In this document: piece after piece, positions 43,035 through 52,456 of the stretch
How the letters are laid out: every line of letters begins with the position of its first letter
How positions within the stretch are numbered: the stretch's first letter is position 1
DNA from: an uncultured Porphyromonadaceae bacterium
Lineage (GTDB): Bacteria > Bacteroidota > Bacteroidia > Bacteroidales > Muribaculaceae
Length of the DNA stretch: 64,000 bases
Reading direction: 5' to 3'
Assembly (NCBI GenBank): GCA_902491515.1
Contig: CABUIC010000012.1
Coordinates: forward strand, 6,662-70,661
Program-made: the position numbers and the translations under genes
Notes under the pieces: model-generated
Seen by the model: the letters and a program-made list of their open reading frames with translations, nothing else
Told to the model about the DNA's origin: nothing
Databases searched by the model: none

Positions 43035-44828
43035 ATGAAAAAGATAACAACATTTCTCTTCGCTACGCTGATGGCCGCCGTGCCCGCGATGGCGCAGACC
43101 TTCTCCAAGGATCTGGAGAAAAAAGCAAAAAGCGGAGATGCCGCGGCCATGGTGGAAGTCGGCGACTGCTACTTCAAGGGCTCCGGCGTTGAAAAGAACG
43201 CCAAGAAAGCCAAGGACTGGTACGAAAAAGCCATCAAGGCCGGAAACATCGATGCTTATGCCAAGGTTGTCGACTGCTACCGAAGCTGGGACGGAATAGA
43301 GAAGGACCCGAAGAAGGCCTTCGAATGGATAGAGAAAGGCGCCAGAGCCGGGAACGCCGGATTGCGGCTGGAACTGGCCAAGGCCTACGAGACCGGCGAA
43401 GGGACGCCGCGCAACCCCGGCGCCGCGGGCCGGGAATATATTGCCGCGGCTTTCGGTGGCATGACCGAGGCCTTCGGGCCCGCTGTAAAAGCGGCGCTCA
43501 TGAGCGGCAACGATGTCGACGCCTTCACTCTGGCTGACATCATCAGCCGCCAGGAAGGTCTGACTCCCGAGGACAAAGACTTCTTAAATATAGCCAAAGG
43601 AATAGTGATGCTCCATGCCGGTTATGATGTCGCCGCTAATCATTTCTTCGGCGACAAGGCCAATGATCCGGAGTGGAAAGCCGCTGTTATGGAAGCGAAA
43701 ATGCTCGGCGACGGCGGCCAGTTCGATGCAGAGGGCTGGAACGCCTGGGCCTCGACTATGCCCGATGACAATGCCACGGCAAACTTCGTCCGCGGCGTGC
43801 TGTCCGTAACGGAAGAACGCTGGCCTCAGGCCGTGGACTACTTCTCCAAAGCCTCGATGGGCGGCGAAAAGGATAGCCGCGTGGCCTTGTTCATTCTCTC
43901 GCTACCCCAGGGGACAAGCTCCACGCTTGCCGAACACGAAGACTACTTCAACAGCAACTCTCCGCTGCTTTCCGTAGTGCTGAAGAAGATGGCCGATGCA
44001 CGTCGGGGTTACAATATGCAACTGCTGGAAAAGGCGGGGATTCTTCGCGAGGGCGACATAGATCTTGCCGGCGTGGAAAGACGCGTGGAGAGCTACAACA
44101 AAGAACAGCTGATCTCACGACTCAACCCGGAAGAGGAGAAACGCAAACACATTTACAGCAAGTATTTCGAGGCAATGGAACGAGAGGGCGACCCGCGCGG
44201 GACACTGCTGAAATACTACGACAAGTACGGATACGGACTCAACTTCCTTATTGACGACCGCAATTTCCTCTGGGACATGCAGCGGGCGGCCGGTCAGGGC
44301 GAACCGGCGGCCGGAGTACTCGCGGGGGCGATGGTCGACGAATACGTAAGGGCCTGCCAGCACTTGTCGCCCTCGCAGAAGGAGACGGCCGAGGCCGCGA
44401 GAAAAAGAGTCAGCGGCATTAAGGCAGCGGCACCAAAGCAGTCTGTCAATTCTCCGGATAATTTCATCGACGTGGCAGAGAGAGCCGTGATGGCATATCA
44501 GTCCGCAAGCGACGAGGCGGAGAAGCAGAAATATCTCTGGTGCTGGAGCGCCTGGGACGGCCTCGTCAAGGAGTGGCTCAAGCCCGTTCCGAAGAAGCTG
44601 AACTACCTTATGATGTTCAACAACGAAGATACGAAGAAGGCCTTCACGGAGGCGGCGACCAAATACCCCGACCTTTTGCTCAAATGGGCTGAGGGAACGA
44701 ACTATGGCGTTGAAGTGATAGCCTCGGACATTTCTCTCCCGGAACTTCTTGAGCTTGCCGCCCAGAACGCCGAGGGCGATACCAAGGCCAAAATCAAACG
44801 GGTGCTGAGCTCGAAATACGGGAGGTAG
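43035..44828 (+). CDS. Sel1-repeat secreted protein
   Basis: A 597-residue protein with a signal peptide (about 1-20, 'VPAMAQ'). Sel1-like repeats are clear in the first 140 residues ('AAAMVEVGDCYFKGSGVEKNAKKA', then 'KAFEWIEKGARAGNAG', then 'LAKAYETGEGTPRN'), and the rest is alpha-helical without clear repeats. Sel1 proteins are solenoid scaffolds for protein-protein contacts. It probably acts in the periplasm together with the cotranscribed unknown protein. A 102-bp hairpin element begins 9 bp after its stop. Confidence 0.85.
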   Translation: MKKITTFLFATLMAAVPAMAQTFSKDLEKKAKSGDAAAMVEVGDCYFKGSGVEKNAKKAKDWYEKAIKAGNIDAYAKVVDCYRSWDGIEKDPKKAFEWIEKGARAGNAGLRLELAKAYETGEGTPRNPGAAGREYIAAAFGGMTEAFGPAVKAALMSGNDVDAFTLADIISRQEGLTPEDKDFLNIAKGIVMLHAGYDVAANHFFGDKANDPEWKAAVMEAKMLGDGGQFDAEGWNAWASTMPDDNATANFVRGVLSVTEERWPQAVDYFSKASMGGEKDSRVALFILSLPQGTSSTLAEHEDYFNSNSPLLSVVLKKMADARRGYNMQLLEKAGILREGDIDLAGVERRVESYNKEQLISRLNPEEEKRKHIYSKYFEAMEREGDPRGTLLKYYDKYGYGLNFLIDDRNFLWDMQRAAGQGEPAAGVLAGAMVDEYVRACQHLSPSQKETAEAARKRVSGIKAAAPKQSVNSPDNFIDVAERAVMAYQSASDEAEKQKYLWCWSAWDGLVKEWLKPVPKKLNYLMMFNNEDTKKAFTEAATKYPDLLLKWAEGTNYGVEVIASDISLPELLELAAQNAEGDTKAKIKRVLSSKYGR

Positions 44829-44837
44829 AATTTAGAG

Positions 44838-44939
44838 TTAATCTATAAAATCCCTTCATCAGGCGTAATATCAAGGCCGGCGGCTTCTACAAGCTGTCGG
44901 TCTGGATATTACGCCCAACTCTGGGATTTTATAGGTTAA
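44838..44939. repeat. Nested 102-bp hairpin element
   Basis: The whole stretch folds on itself: an outer 17-bp stem with one wobble (44838-44854 with 44923-44939), a symmetric 7/7-nt internal loop, an 11-bp perfect stem (44862-44872 with 44905-44915), one mismatch, and a 13-bp stem with three wobbles capped by the tetraloop CTAC (44887-44890). TA occurs just inside both ends. It is not followed by a T-run on the plus strand. It could be a miniature inverted-repeat element or a structured RNA. Confidence 0.8.
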
Positions 44940-44956
44940 TAGTCCTAAAATGGCTA

Positions 44957-44997
44957 TAAAAAAACGGGCCTTGCGAAACGAAATCGCAAGGCCCGTT
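44957..44997 (-). terminator. Intrinsic terminator of the galactan operon
   Basis: A perfect 14-bp stem (44963-44976 with 44984-44997), a 7-nt loop and, on the minus strand, a T-run read after the stem (plus-strand As at 44957-44964). It lies 6 bp after the galM stop and would end the whole minus-strand PUL transcript. Confidence 0.9.
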
Positions 44998-45003
44998 GGC
45001 TTT

Positions 45004-46041
45004 TCAGTCGAAGTGGAATTCTATTGTTTCATGTAGGGTTTCGCCGGGGTCGAGACGGGTCGTGGGGAAGTCGGGACGGTTGGGAGCGTCGGGATAGTGC
45101 TGGCACTCGATTGCCACGGCGCAATAGTCCTCGTAGACGGCTCCGTCCTTGCCAATCGGAGAGCCTGTGAGCCAGTTTCCGGTGTAGACCTGTACGCCGG
45201 GCTGGGTGGTGCGGACGGTAAGGCGACGGCCTGAATCGGGGTCGGTGAGGACTGCGGCGGTGCGGAGCGCGCCTTTCTCATAGCCGTCAATCACCCAGCA
45301 GTTGTCGTATCCCTTTCCGTACTTCAGCGCGGGAAAATCGGCGCGGATGTCGCGGCCGAGAGGCTTGGCCTTGGTGAAGTCCATGGGCGTCCCTGCGACG
45401 GGAGCGGGTTCGCCGGGGAGAGGAATCAGGGTGTCGTCTGTCGGGAGCCAGCGGGAGGCCCGGAGCTCGAGGGAATGGTCGAGGACAGAGCCGGCGTTGT
45501 GTCCGGCGAGGTTCCAGTATGCGTGGTTGGTGAGATTAACCACCGTCGGGGCATCCGTGACGGCCTCGAGGTCGAGGCGGAGGGTACAATCGTCGGTCCA
45601 GGTATATGTCGCGCGGGCAGTAAGGGTGCCGGGATAGCCTTCCTCGCCTGAGGCGGAGACATACTGCATCACGACGTGGTCGGCACCGTGCCTGACGAGG
45701 GTCCAGAGACGGTTCTGGAAGCCCGTGGGTCCGCCGTGGAGGGCATTGGGGCCGTTGTTGATGTTGAGCGAGTACTTCTTGCCGTCTATTTCAAAGTGTC
45801 CGCGGGCGATGCGGTTGGCGTAGCGTCCGGGAACCTTTCCGGCGCAGGGACCGTCGGCGAGATAGTCGGCGGGAGCGGCATAGCCGAGAACCACGTCGGC
45901 CATATTTCCCTTTTTATCGGGGACAATCACGCTGACGATTCCGGCCCCGAGAGTGCTGAGGGTGACGGACGCGCCGCGGGCGTTGACGAGCGTGACGAGC
46001 TCGCCGACGCCGAGGGGAGTTTCGAATTTCTCGATTTTCAT
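45004..46041 (-). CDS. galM: Galactose mutarotase (aldose 1-epimerase)
   Basis: Interconverts beta- and alpha-galactose before phosphorylation. The 345-residue protein starts at the ATG at 46041; an upstream extension would run through galK. Family residues are visible: 'GRYANRIARGHF', the catalytic His in 'NLTNHAYWNL', 'YDNCWVID' and the catalytic Glu in 'AIECQHYPDAPN'. No signal peptide, so cytosolic. It shares ATGA with the galK stop (4-bp overlap). Last gene of the galactan operon. Confidence 0.94.
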   Translation of the reverse strand: MKIEKFETPLGVGELVTLVNARGASVTLSTLGAGIVSVIVPDKKGNMADVVLGYAAPADYLADGPCAGKVPGRYANRIARGHFEIDGKKYSLNINNGPNALHGGPTGFQNRLWTLVRHGADHVVMQYVSASGEEGYPGTLTARATYTWTDDCTLRLDLEAVTDAPTVVNLTNHAYWNLAGHNAGSVLDHSLELRASRWLPTDDTLIPLPGEPAPVAGTPMDFTKAKPLGRDIRADFPALKYGKGYDNCWVIDGYEKGALRTAAVLTDPDSGRRLTVRTTQPGVQVYTGNWLTGSPIGKDGAVYEDYCAVAIECQHYPDAPNRPDFPTTRLDPGETLHETIEFHFD

Positions 46042-47174
46042 AGCTTGCGTGCGCCGTCGCTGATTACTACGGGATATACCTTGGGCTCGTGGCCGTACTT
46101 TTCCTTGAAGCGGACTTTGGCTGTTTCCACGAACTTGTCGAGGAGCTCGTCTTTGACGAGATTGATGGTGCATCCGCCGAAGCCGCCGCCCATGATGCGG
46201 GAGCCGGTGACGCCGCACTCGCGGGCGATGTCGTTGAGGAAGTCGAGTTCCTCGCAGCTCACCTCATAGTCCTTCGAGAGGCCGCGGTGAGTCTCGTACA
46301 TCTTGCGGCCGACGGTCTCGTAGTCGCCGGCGTTGAGGGCGTCGCAGACCGCGAGGACGCGGTCCTTCTCCTCGATGACGAACTTTGCGCGGAAGTAGTC
46401 CTCGGCAGTGATGTCGGTGCGCACGGCATCGAGCATCTCCATAGTCGCGTCGCGGAGGGTGTCGAGGCCGAGGCGCTTCGCCACGCGCTCGCAGGAGGCG
46501 CGGCGCTTGTTGTAGGGGGAGTCGGCGAGCTCGTGCTTCACGCGGGAGTCGAGGAGAACGAGAGTGTAGCCTTCGGGCTTGAAGGGGAAGTACTCATACT
46601 CCATCGAGCGGCAGTCGAGACGCATGAGATGGTCTTTCTTGCCAAAAACAGAAGCGAACTGGTCCATAATGCCACAGTTCACGCCACAGTAGTTGTGCTC
46701 GGTGCTCTGTCCGATTCGTGCGAGCTCGAACTTGTCGATGCCGTCGCCGTTGAACATGTCGTTCATGGCGAAAGCGAAGCAGCTCTCGAGTGCGGCGGAA
46801 GAGCTGAGCCCCGCGCCGAGGGGGACGTTTCCGGCGAAAACGGCATCGAAGCCTTCGACGCGGCCACCGCGCTTGATGACCTCGCGGCAGACGCCGAAGA
46901 TGTAGCGCGCCCAGCTCTGGGAGGGAGCGTCCTCCTCGCGGAGACCGAACTCCGCGTACTCGTCAATGTCGATTGAGAATATGCGCACGCGGTCGGTGCC
47001 GTTGGGCTTGATTTCGGCCATGATGACCTTGTCGATAGCTCCTGGGAAGACGAAGCCGCCGTTGTAGTCGGTGTGCTCGCCTATGAGGTTGATTCGTCCG
47101 GCGGAGGCATAGAAGGTGCCGGGAGCGCCGAAACGTGCCTCGAAGGCCTCTGAGATTTTCTTTTTCAGTTCCAT
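46038..47174 (-). CDS. galK: Galactokinase
   Basis: Phosphorylates alpha-D-galactose to galactose 1-phosphate in the Leloir pathway; GHMP kinase fold. In 378 residues it shows the galactose-binding signature 'GRINLIGEHTDYNGG' (about 26-40), the phosphate-binding loop 'PLGAGLSSSAALE' and 'GSRIMGGGFGGC' near the C-terminus, with the catalytic Asp in 'NCGIMDQFAS'. It lies 25 bp after the GH2 gene stop and overlaps galM. The partner galT is not in the window. Confidence 0.95.
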   Translation of the reverse strand: MELKKKISEAFEARFGAPGTFYASAGRINLIGEHTDYNGGFVFPGAIDKVIMAEIKPNGTDRVRIFSIDIDEYAEFGLREEDAPSQSWARYIFGVCREVIKRGGRVEGFDAVFAGNVPLGAGLSSSAALESCFAFAMNDMFNGDGIDKFELARIGQSTEHNYCGVNCGIMDQFASVFGKKDHLMRLDCRSMEYEYFPFKPEGYTLVLLDSRVKHELADSPYNKRRASCERVAKRLGLDTLRDATMEMLDAVRTDITAEDYFRAKFVIEEKDRVLAVCDALNAGDYETVGRKMYETHRGLSKDYEVSCEELDFLNDIARECGVTGSRIMGGGFGGCTINLVKDELLDKFVETAKVRFKEKYGHEPKVYPVVISDGARKL

Positions 47175-47199
47175 GGTTAGTGAAGATATTGAAAGGATG

Positions 47200-49641
47200 T
47201 TAGTTTACGTCGATTGTCACGGCGTCAGGCCTGAGGCCCTTTGCGCGGGCCCGGAGTGTGAGCTTGCCGGGAGCGTCGGCAGGACGCACGATGGCCGTGG
47301 CGGCTCCGCTGAAAAGCTTCATGCGCGGCTCCCCGAAGGGAAGGATGCATGTGGGATCGCCGTTGGCAGTGGCCTCGAAGGATCCGGCGCCATCGACGGA
47401 GAATTCAATCATATTGTCGGCAGTGGGAACGGGCACTCCGTTCTTGTCGAGCACCGTAACGGTGACGTAGACGAGGTCCTGGCCGTCGGCCTTGGCGGTG
47501 GAGCGGTTAGGCGTGAGGACAATGCGCGCGGGCTTGCCGGCGGTGCGCATGGTCTTTTCGGCGGCAGGGCGCCCCTGGGCATCGTAGGCAACAACTCGGA
47601 CTTCGCCCGACTCGTAGACTGTCTCGTTCCACATGAGGCGGTAGCGGGTCTGGAGCGTGGAGTCGTTCTTCTCGCGGCGGCCTTGACTCTTGCCGTTGAT
47701 GAAGAGCTCGGCGGAGGGGAAGCTGGTGTAGACGAACACCGGTGTCACCTTACCCTCGCGTCCGGGCCAGGTCCAGTGAGGAAGCATATGGAGAGTGGTG
47801 TCGTTCTCGTTCCACTTTGAGCGGTAGAGGTAGAAGCGGTCCTTGGGCAGGGAGGCGAGGTCAATGATGCCGAACACGCTGCTGTGGCTGGGCCACGCGT
47901 CGGTGTCGTAGGGCGAGGGCTCACCGAGATAGTCGAAGCCGGTCCAGACGAACTGGCCGATTACCCACTCGCGGTCGTCGTCCATGGCGAAGTCGATGTC
48001 CGGGGTGTTGCTCCATGAGCAGGACTCGTTGTCGTAGGAGTTGCTCTGGTTGTCGGGATGAATCTGCTGGTTGTGCTCGGCCCACTCCACGGGGAAGTGG
48101 TACACGCCGCGGGAGCTGACCGTCGAGGCCGTCTCCGAGCCGAGAATCAGGCGCTGCGGGAGCTTGCGGTAAGCCTCGTCGTAGTACTGGGGCTTGTAGT
48201 TGAAGCCGGGGATGTCGAGGGCGGCGGCGAAGCCGTTGTCAAGGACAGCGCCGATCTGATCCATTCCGCAGGTCACGGGGCGCGTGGGGTCGAGACGGTG
48301 GACGAGGTTCTGAAGCATGGTGAGCTCGGAGATGCCGTCGGGCCCCCACTGCGAGGGCACTTCGTTGCCTATGCTCCACATTACCACGGCCGGGGAGTTG
48401 CGGTACTGCTCGACCATGTTGATGATGTCGCGCTCGGCCCATTCATTGAAGACGGCGCCGTAGCCGTTGGGACTCTTCGGGCGGAAACCCCAGTCGTCAA
48501 AAGGCTCGACCATGAGCATCATTCCGAGTTCGTCGCAAAGCTCGACGAGCTCGGGAGCGGGCATATTGTGGGATGTGCGGATGGCGTTTGCTCCCATGTC
48601 CTTGAGGAGCTCGATCTGATGGCGGAGAGCTGAGCGGTTGACGGCGGCGCCGAGGGGGCCGAGGTCGTGGTGGTTGCAGACGCCCTTGAACTTCGTGCGC
48701 TTGCCGTTGAGGAAGAATCCGCGTTCTGGTATGTACTCGATTGTGCGGATGCCGAAACGGGTGTCGTAGCGGTCGAGTTCCTTTCCGTCCATGTCCGAAA
48801 GGGTCGTGACGGCCCTGTAGAGCACCGGGGACTCGGGGCTCCAGAGCTCGGCGCCGGGGACGAGGAAGTTCTGGGTGAAATCCTGACCATGAGCGACGTA
48901 TGTCGAGCGGTCGGAGGCGACTTCGCGGCCCTGCGGGTCGAGGATGCGGGTGTCGACAGCGATTTTCTCGCCTTTGCGGGCGCCGTCGATTTTCATGCGG
49001 AGATTTACTGTCGCCTCGCCGTCCTTGAGGTTGGGCGTGGTCACATAGGTACCCCAGACGGGGATGTGGACGCGGTCGGTTGTGACGAGGTGGACGTTAC
49101 GGTATAGTCCGGCCCCGGGATACCAGCGGGAAGCGCGCTCGAAGTTCTCGAGCTGCACTTCGAGGAGGTTCTCGCCGGAGCGGAGAACGGAGTCGGGAAC
49201 GGTCACGTAGAAGGAGTTGTAGCCGTAGGGCCAGCGGGCGATTTCCGTGCCGTTGACGGAGACGCGGGCATTGCTCATTGCGCCGTCGAAGACGAGAGTA
49301 GTCACACTCTCCGGGCCCGTGGCGTCGGGGGTGAAGGTCAGGCGGTAGGTGCCTTTGCCGATAAAGGGAAGGCCGCCGGTTCGCCCGGTCTTTACGGTCT
49401 CCTCCTTCTCGCCGTTCTGCTCGACGGCAACAATCTGAAGGTCATTGGCACGGTCAAAGGGGCCGGAAATAGCCCAGTCGTGGGGCACGCGGACGGCCTG
49501 CCACTCGGCACCTTCGGGATTGTGGCCCCCGGCGAAGATCCATCCGTCGGTGAGAGTCCGCTTCTCGCGGGCCTCGGCGCCGAGGCCCGCGAGAAGACAG
49601 AATATAGTCAGGGCTGATAAGAATTTCAGTCTGGTGTGCAT
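47200..49641 (-). CDS. GH2 beta-galactosidase, secreted
   Basis: Releases galactose from beta-galactosides in the periplasm; 813 residues from the ATG at 49641, which gives a clear signal peptide (ending near 'GLGAEA'). Domains: sugar-binding beta-sandwich (about 25-190), immunoglobulin-like domain (about 195-300), TIM barrel (about 305-600) with 'RTSHNMPAPELVELCDELG' and the acid/base Glu in 'MWSIGNEVPS', and the nucleophile Glu in 'LILGSETAST'. Two further C-terminal beta domains (DUF4982-like and a GH2 C-terminal domain) follow. It lies 16 bp after the GH53 gene. Activity on galactan-derived oligosaccharides is inferred from context. Confidence 0.92.
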   Translation of the reverse strand: MHTRLKFLSALTIFCLLAGLGAEAREKRTLTDGWIFAGGHNPEGAEWQAVRVPHDWAISGPFDRANDLQIVAVEQNGEKEETVKTGRTGGLPFIGKGTYRLTFTPDATGPESVTTLVFDGAMSNARVSVNGTEIARWPYGYNSFYVTVPDSVLRSGENLLEVQLENFERASRWYPGAGLYRNVHLVTTDRVHIPVWGTYVTTPNLKDGEATVNLRMKIDGARKGEKIAVDTRILDPQGREVASDRSTYVAHGQDFTQNFLVPGAELWSPESPVLYRAVTTLSDMDGKELDRYDTRFGIRTIEYIPERGFFLNGKRTKFKGVCNHHDLGPLGAAVNRSALRHQIELLKDMGANAIRTSHNMPAPELVELCDELGMMLMVEPFDDWGFRPKSPNGYGAVFNEWAERDIINMVEQYRNSPAVVMWSIGNEVPSQWGPDGISELTMLQNLVHRLDPTRPVTCGMDQIGAVLDNGFAAALDIPGFNYKPQYYDEAYRKLPQRLILGSETASTVSSRGVYHFPVEWAEHNQQIHPDNQSNSYDNESCSWSNTPDIDFAMDDDREWVIGQFVWTGFDYLGEPSPYDTDAWPSHSSVFGIIDLASLPKDRFYLYRSKWNENDTTLHMLPHWTWPGREGKVTPVFVYTSFPSAELFINGKSQGRREKNDSTLQTRYRLMWNETVYESGEVRVVAYDAQGRPAAEKTMRTAGKPARIVLTPNRSTAKADGQDLVYVTVTVLDKNGVPVPTADNMIEFSVDGAGSFEATANGDPTCILPFGEPRMKLFSGAATAIVRPADAPGKLTLRARAKGLRPDAVTIDVN

Positions 49642-49657
49642 GGCAATTGCAAATATA

Positions 49658-50728
49658 CTACTTATTTTTGAAAGGGTCAAGAGCTACGGTGGGAGCACCG
49701 TTGTCGAAACATCCGAGATTGTATCCGTCGTTGTAGCCGCCGGGAGCCTCGGGCTCCCAGTAGAAGATTCCTTCGACAGGAGCGGTCATCATCATCGCGA
49801 TAAGTTCGCGGCAGGCCTCGGCCTCGTTGTAAGGCATGCCAATCTCGCAAATCATCACGGGCTTGCCATACTTCTCCTTGAGGCGCACTACGTTGTCGAT
49901 GCAGTCCTGCGCGACTTTCTGCCAACCACCTTCGGTGCCGTTTTCCTCGGCCCACCAGGGGTAGAGCGACATGCCTATCATATCGTACTTGCCGCCGTTG
50001 GCCTCGAGGAGGTCGAACATGCGGTCGTAGCGCCAGGCGTTGTCGCCGCTGTCGAGATGGACGATGCAGATTACTTCGGGGAAGACAGCCTTTGCGGCAT
50101 CGTAGCCGGCGTTATTGAGGGCGGTGAGGTCCTCGGGTCGGTCGAGGGTGCCTACGGGGTGCATCATGCCGGGGCTTGTCTCGTTGCCGATCTGGACCCA
50201 CTCGGGGGTCACGCCGGCATTTTTAAGGGCTGTGAGGACTTCGGTGACGTGTTCGCCGACAGCCTTGCAGAGCTCGGGCATCTCAAGCCCGGCCCAGGCG
50301 GCGGGAATCACCTGCTTGCCGGGGTCGGCCCAGGAGTCGGAGAAATGGAAGTCAATCATCGTGCGCATACCGAGCGCTTCGGCGCGCCGGGCCTTGAGGA
50401 CGACGTCGTCGACGGAGTTCCAGCCTTCTGCGGGATTCACCCACACGCGGAGACGGATGGAATTGACGCCGCAGTCCTCGCGCAGGAGCTTCATGAGCTC
50501 TTTCTCGACGGGATTGTCGCCGGGAGTGTAGAACTTTGTGCCTTCTTTCTCAAGGCTCGTCACCCAGCTGACGTCCGCACCGCGGGCGAATCCGGGTTCC
50601 TTGACGTATTCGACCGGCGCGGGGAGGGAGGGGTCCTTTATCGTTACGGGGCTCTCCTCGGTGCAAGCCGCGGGGATGAGTGCCGCGAGCCAGAGAGCGG
50701 CCGAGGCCGTGATATATTTTGTCTTCAT
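49658..50728 (-). CDS. GH53 endo-beta-1,4-galactanase lipoprotein
   Basis: Cuts internal beta-1,4-galactosyl bonds of galactan, probably at the cell surface. The 356-residue protein has a lipoprotein signal ('LIPAACTEES', Cys near 22). The GH53 fold is shown by 'ARGADVSWV', 'NSIRLRVWVNP', 'DFHFSDSWADP', the acid/base Glu in 'WVQIGNETSPGM' and the nucleophile Glu in 'VMICEIGMP', ending with 'GIFYWEPEA'. It gives the locus its substrate assignment. It follows the SusE-like gene by 6 bp. Confidence 0.95.
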   Translation of the reverse strand: MKTKYITASAALWLAALIPAACTEESPVTIKDPSLPAPVEYVKEPGFARGADVSWVTSLEKEGTKFYTPGDNPVEKELMKLLREDCGVNSIRLRVWVNPAEGWNSVDDVVLKARRAEALGMRTMIDFHFSDSWADPGKQVIPAAWAGLEMPELCKAVGEHVTEVLTALKNAGVTPEWVQIGNETSPGMMHPVGTLDRPEDLTALNNAGYDAAKAVFPEVICIVHLDSGDNAWRYDRMFDLLEANGGKYDMIGMSLYPWWAEENGTEGGWQKVAQDCIDNVVRLKEKYGKPVMICEIGMPYNEAEACRELIAMMMTAPVEGIFYWEPEAPGGYNDGYNLGCFDNGAPTVALDPFKNK

Positions 50729-50734
50729 TTATAC

Positions 50735-52441
50735 TTATTTTTCTGAGAATGAGTACTTCTGGTTGCCTAAATCGATTGTGAGGATGTAAGTCTTGCCGAT
50801 TTCGAGGTCGTTGTCGCCCTCGAAGCCCTGGGCCGAGGAGTCGGTGCGGAGGTAGAGGGTTCCCTGCTCGTCGCCGCGTCCGAAGAAGATGTCCCAGCTG
50901 TCGTTGATGAGGAGCTTAGTTCCCCAGGGAGTGTCGGCGGTCTTCTCGAACTCGAGGGTCCAGATTTCGGGATTGTCGGCGCTTTGGGTGAGCGGACGGA
51001 CGCTCCAGTCGTCGTTGACGCCTGCCCAACCGAGGGTCTTGATTTCGGTGAGCTGGTAAGTGAGGGCCTTCATGTTGAAGTCCATTGCGTAGAGCCCGGC
51101 GGCGGGAGCGGGCACATTGCCCTCGGTGTCGGCGACGATGAGCGTGCCGCTAAGAGCTTCGGAGCCATCGCCGGCCTTGTATGCGGCGGCCCAGTCGGGT
51201 TCGGTGTAGACGCGGTAGCCCCACTCGGAATCGATGTAGTGCGCGCCGCCATAGCGGAGGTTGTCGAGGTCGGTGAGGACGAGGGTGTCGTCGAAGCCGT
51301 CCCAGTTCACGAGTCCGGAGAAATAGAGCTTTTCGGGCGCGGAGGGAACTACGGGAGCCTCGCCGGAGCCGAGAGTCCAGGCCTTGGGGTCGGAGAGGTC
51401 GAGGACGAGGGTGGTCTGCCCTGCAGGGAGGGACACGCTGACGGGAGCGGCGGTTGCGCCGAAGGTAAGAGCCTCGGGGGCGCCGCTGAAGCCTGCGGAC
51501 TGTGCCACGCCGGGACCGTCGGCAGTGGTGTCGGTGTTGTAAAGGAGAGCGGAGCCGCTGACGGTGAGGCTATAGTTTCCGGCTGCGGGGACATTGACGT
51601 CGAGTGTCCACTGATTGGCCTGACGGATGAAGGACATTTCGCCGGAAAGGTCGCCGGAGACGGTGAGGCCTTCGACGAGGAGAGCGCTCCACCAGCCGTG
51701 GCGGGTGTCGACGGTCGTATAATAGCATCCGGATGTTCCGGGATACCAGAAGTTCCAGCTGTCGGAGGCGGAGGAGGCGTGGAAGCTCATTCCGTCGACA
51801 CCGAGGTTGCCCCATGTGGTGTTGTCGCCTTCCTGAAGCCACCAGTTTTCCCAGGCGCCGGCACCGATGAAACCGGAGTAGACGCCGTCGGCGGCGGGGG
51901 AGAAGAGATACTTTCCGGTCTCGGCCTTCGAGGCGTCGAGGTAGCGGCCGACAGTCATGTCGATATAATAGGTGAGAACCTCAAACTCGAGGGGCTCGCT
52001 GTAGACAGGGAGCATATTCGGCCCGAGGGTGCTTGCCACGCGGACGAAGAGTGGCGTCGTCTCGCCGCCCTCGACTCCGAGTCGCGCGATGATGTTGTTG
52101 AGCTCCTGATGAGTGAACTGGGCGTAGTACTTTCCGGCCTCGACGGGGAAAGAATACAGATTGGCAAAATCTGCCGCCACGGCGAATTCAAGGGCATTGG
52201 AGACGGCGGGCGAAGGGGCCTCGACGCGCGGGTCGCTGAGGGTGATGTCGCCGTTCTCGTTCCAGTAGACCGTAAGGGCGAGGTCCTGGAGATGGTCGAT
52301 ACTGAGGACAATGTTCTTGCCGGAGCTCTCGAGCTCGGCCTTGTCGGGACCGGCTGTGGTGATCATGTCGCCGTCCTTGTCGCAGGAAGCGAGGGCCAGA
52401 CCGAATGCGAGGGCCGGTATGAGGAATTTATTGAGTTTCAT
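50735..52441 (-). CDS. SusE-like surface glycan-binding lipoprotein
   Basis: A 568-residue surface lipoprotein (signal ending 'LALASC', Cys near 20). The N-terminal immunoglobulin-like domain resembles SusE ('ELESSGKNIVLSIDHLQDLALTVYWN'-type start, with 'FAVAADFAN'), and it is followed by several beta-sandwich domains ('GYSGFIGAGAWENWWL'-like aromatic-rich segments) that would bind glycan through Trp and Tyr side chains. Position directly after susD is the usual place for such SGBPs. Exact ligand is inferred to be beta-1,4-galactan. Confidence 0.86.
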   Translation of the reverse strand: MKLNKFLIPALAFGLALASCDKDGDMITTAGPDKAELESSGKNIVLSIDHLQDLALTVYWNENGDITLSDPRVEAPSPAVSNALEFAVAADFANLYSFPVEAGKYYAQFTHQELNNIIARLGVEGGETTPLFVRVASTLGPNMLPVYSEPLEFEVLTYYIDMTVGRYLDASKAETGKYLFSPAADGVYSGFIGAGAWENWWLQEGDNTTWGNLGVDGMSFHASSASDSWNFWYPGTSGCYYTTVDTRHGWWSALLVEGLTVSGDLSGEMSFIRQANQWTLDVNVPAAGNYSLTVSGSALLYNTDTTADGPGVAQSAGFSGAPEALTFGATAAPVSVSLPAGQTTLVLDLSDPKAWTLGSGEAPVVPSAPEKLYFSGLVNWDGFDDTLVLTDLDNLRYGGAHYIDSEWGYRVYTEPDWAAAYKAGDGSEALSGTLIVADTEGNVPAPAAGLYAMDFNMKALTYQLTEIKTLGWAGVNDDWSVRPLTQSADNPEIWTLEFEKTADTPWGTKLLINDSWDIFFGRGDEQGTLYLRTDSSAQGFEGDNDLEIGKTYILTIDLGNQKYSFSEK

Positions 52442-52456
52442 GGTCGCTTTCAGAGA

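Noticed and set aside
44838..44939. Integron attC site
   Set aside because: No GTTRRRY-type core sites, no integrase nearby, and pairing is too perfect and differently arranged.
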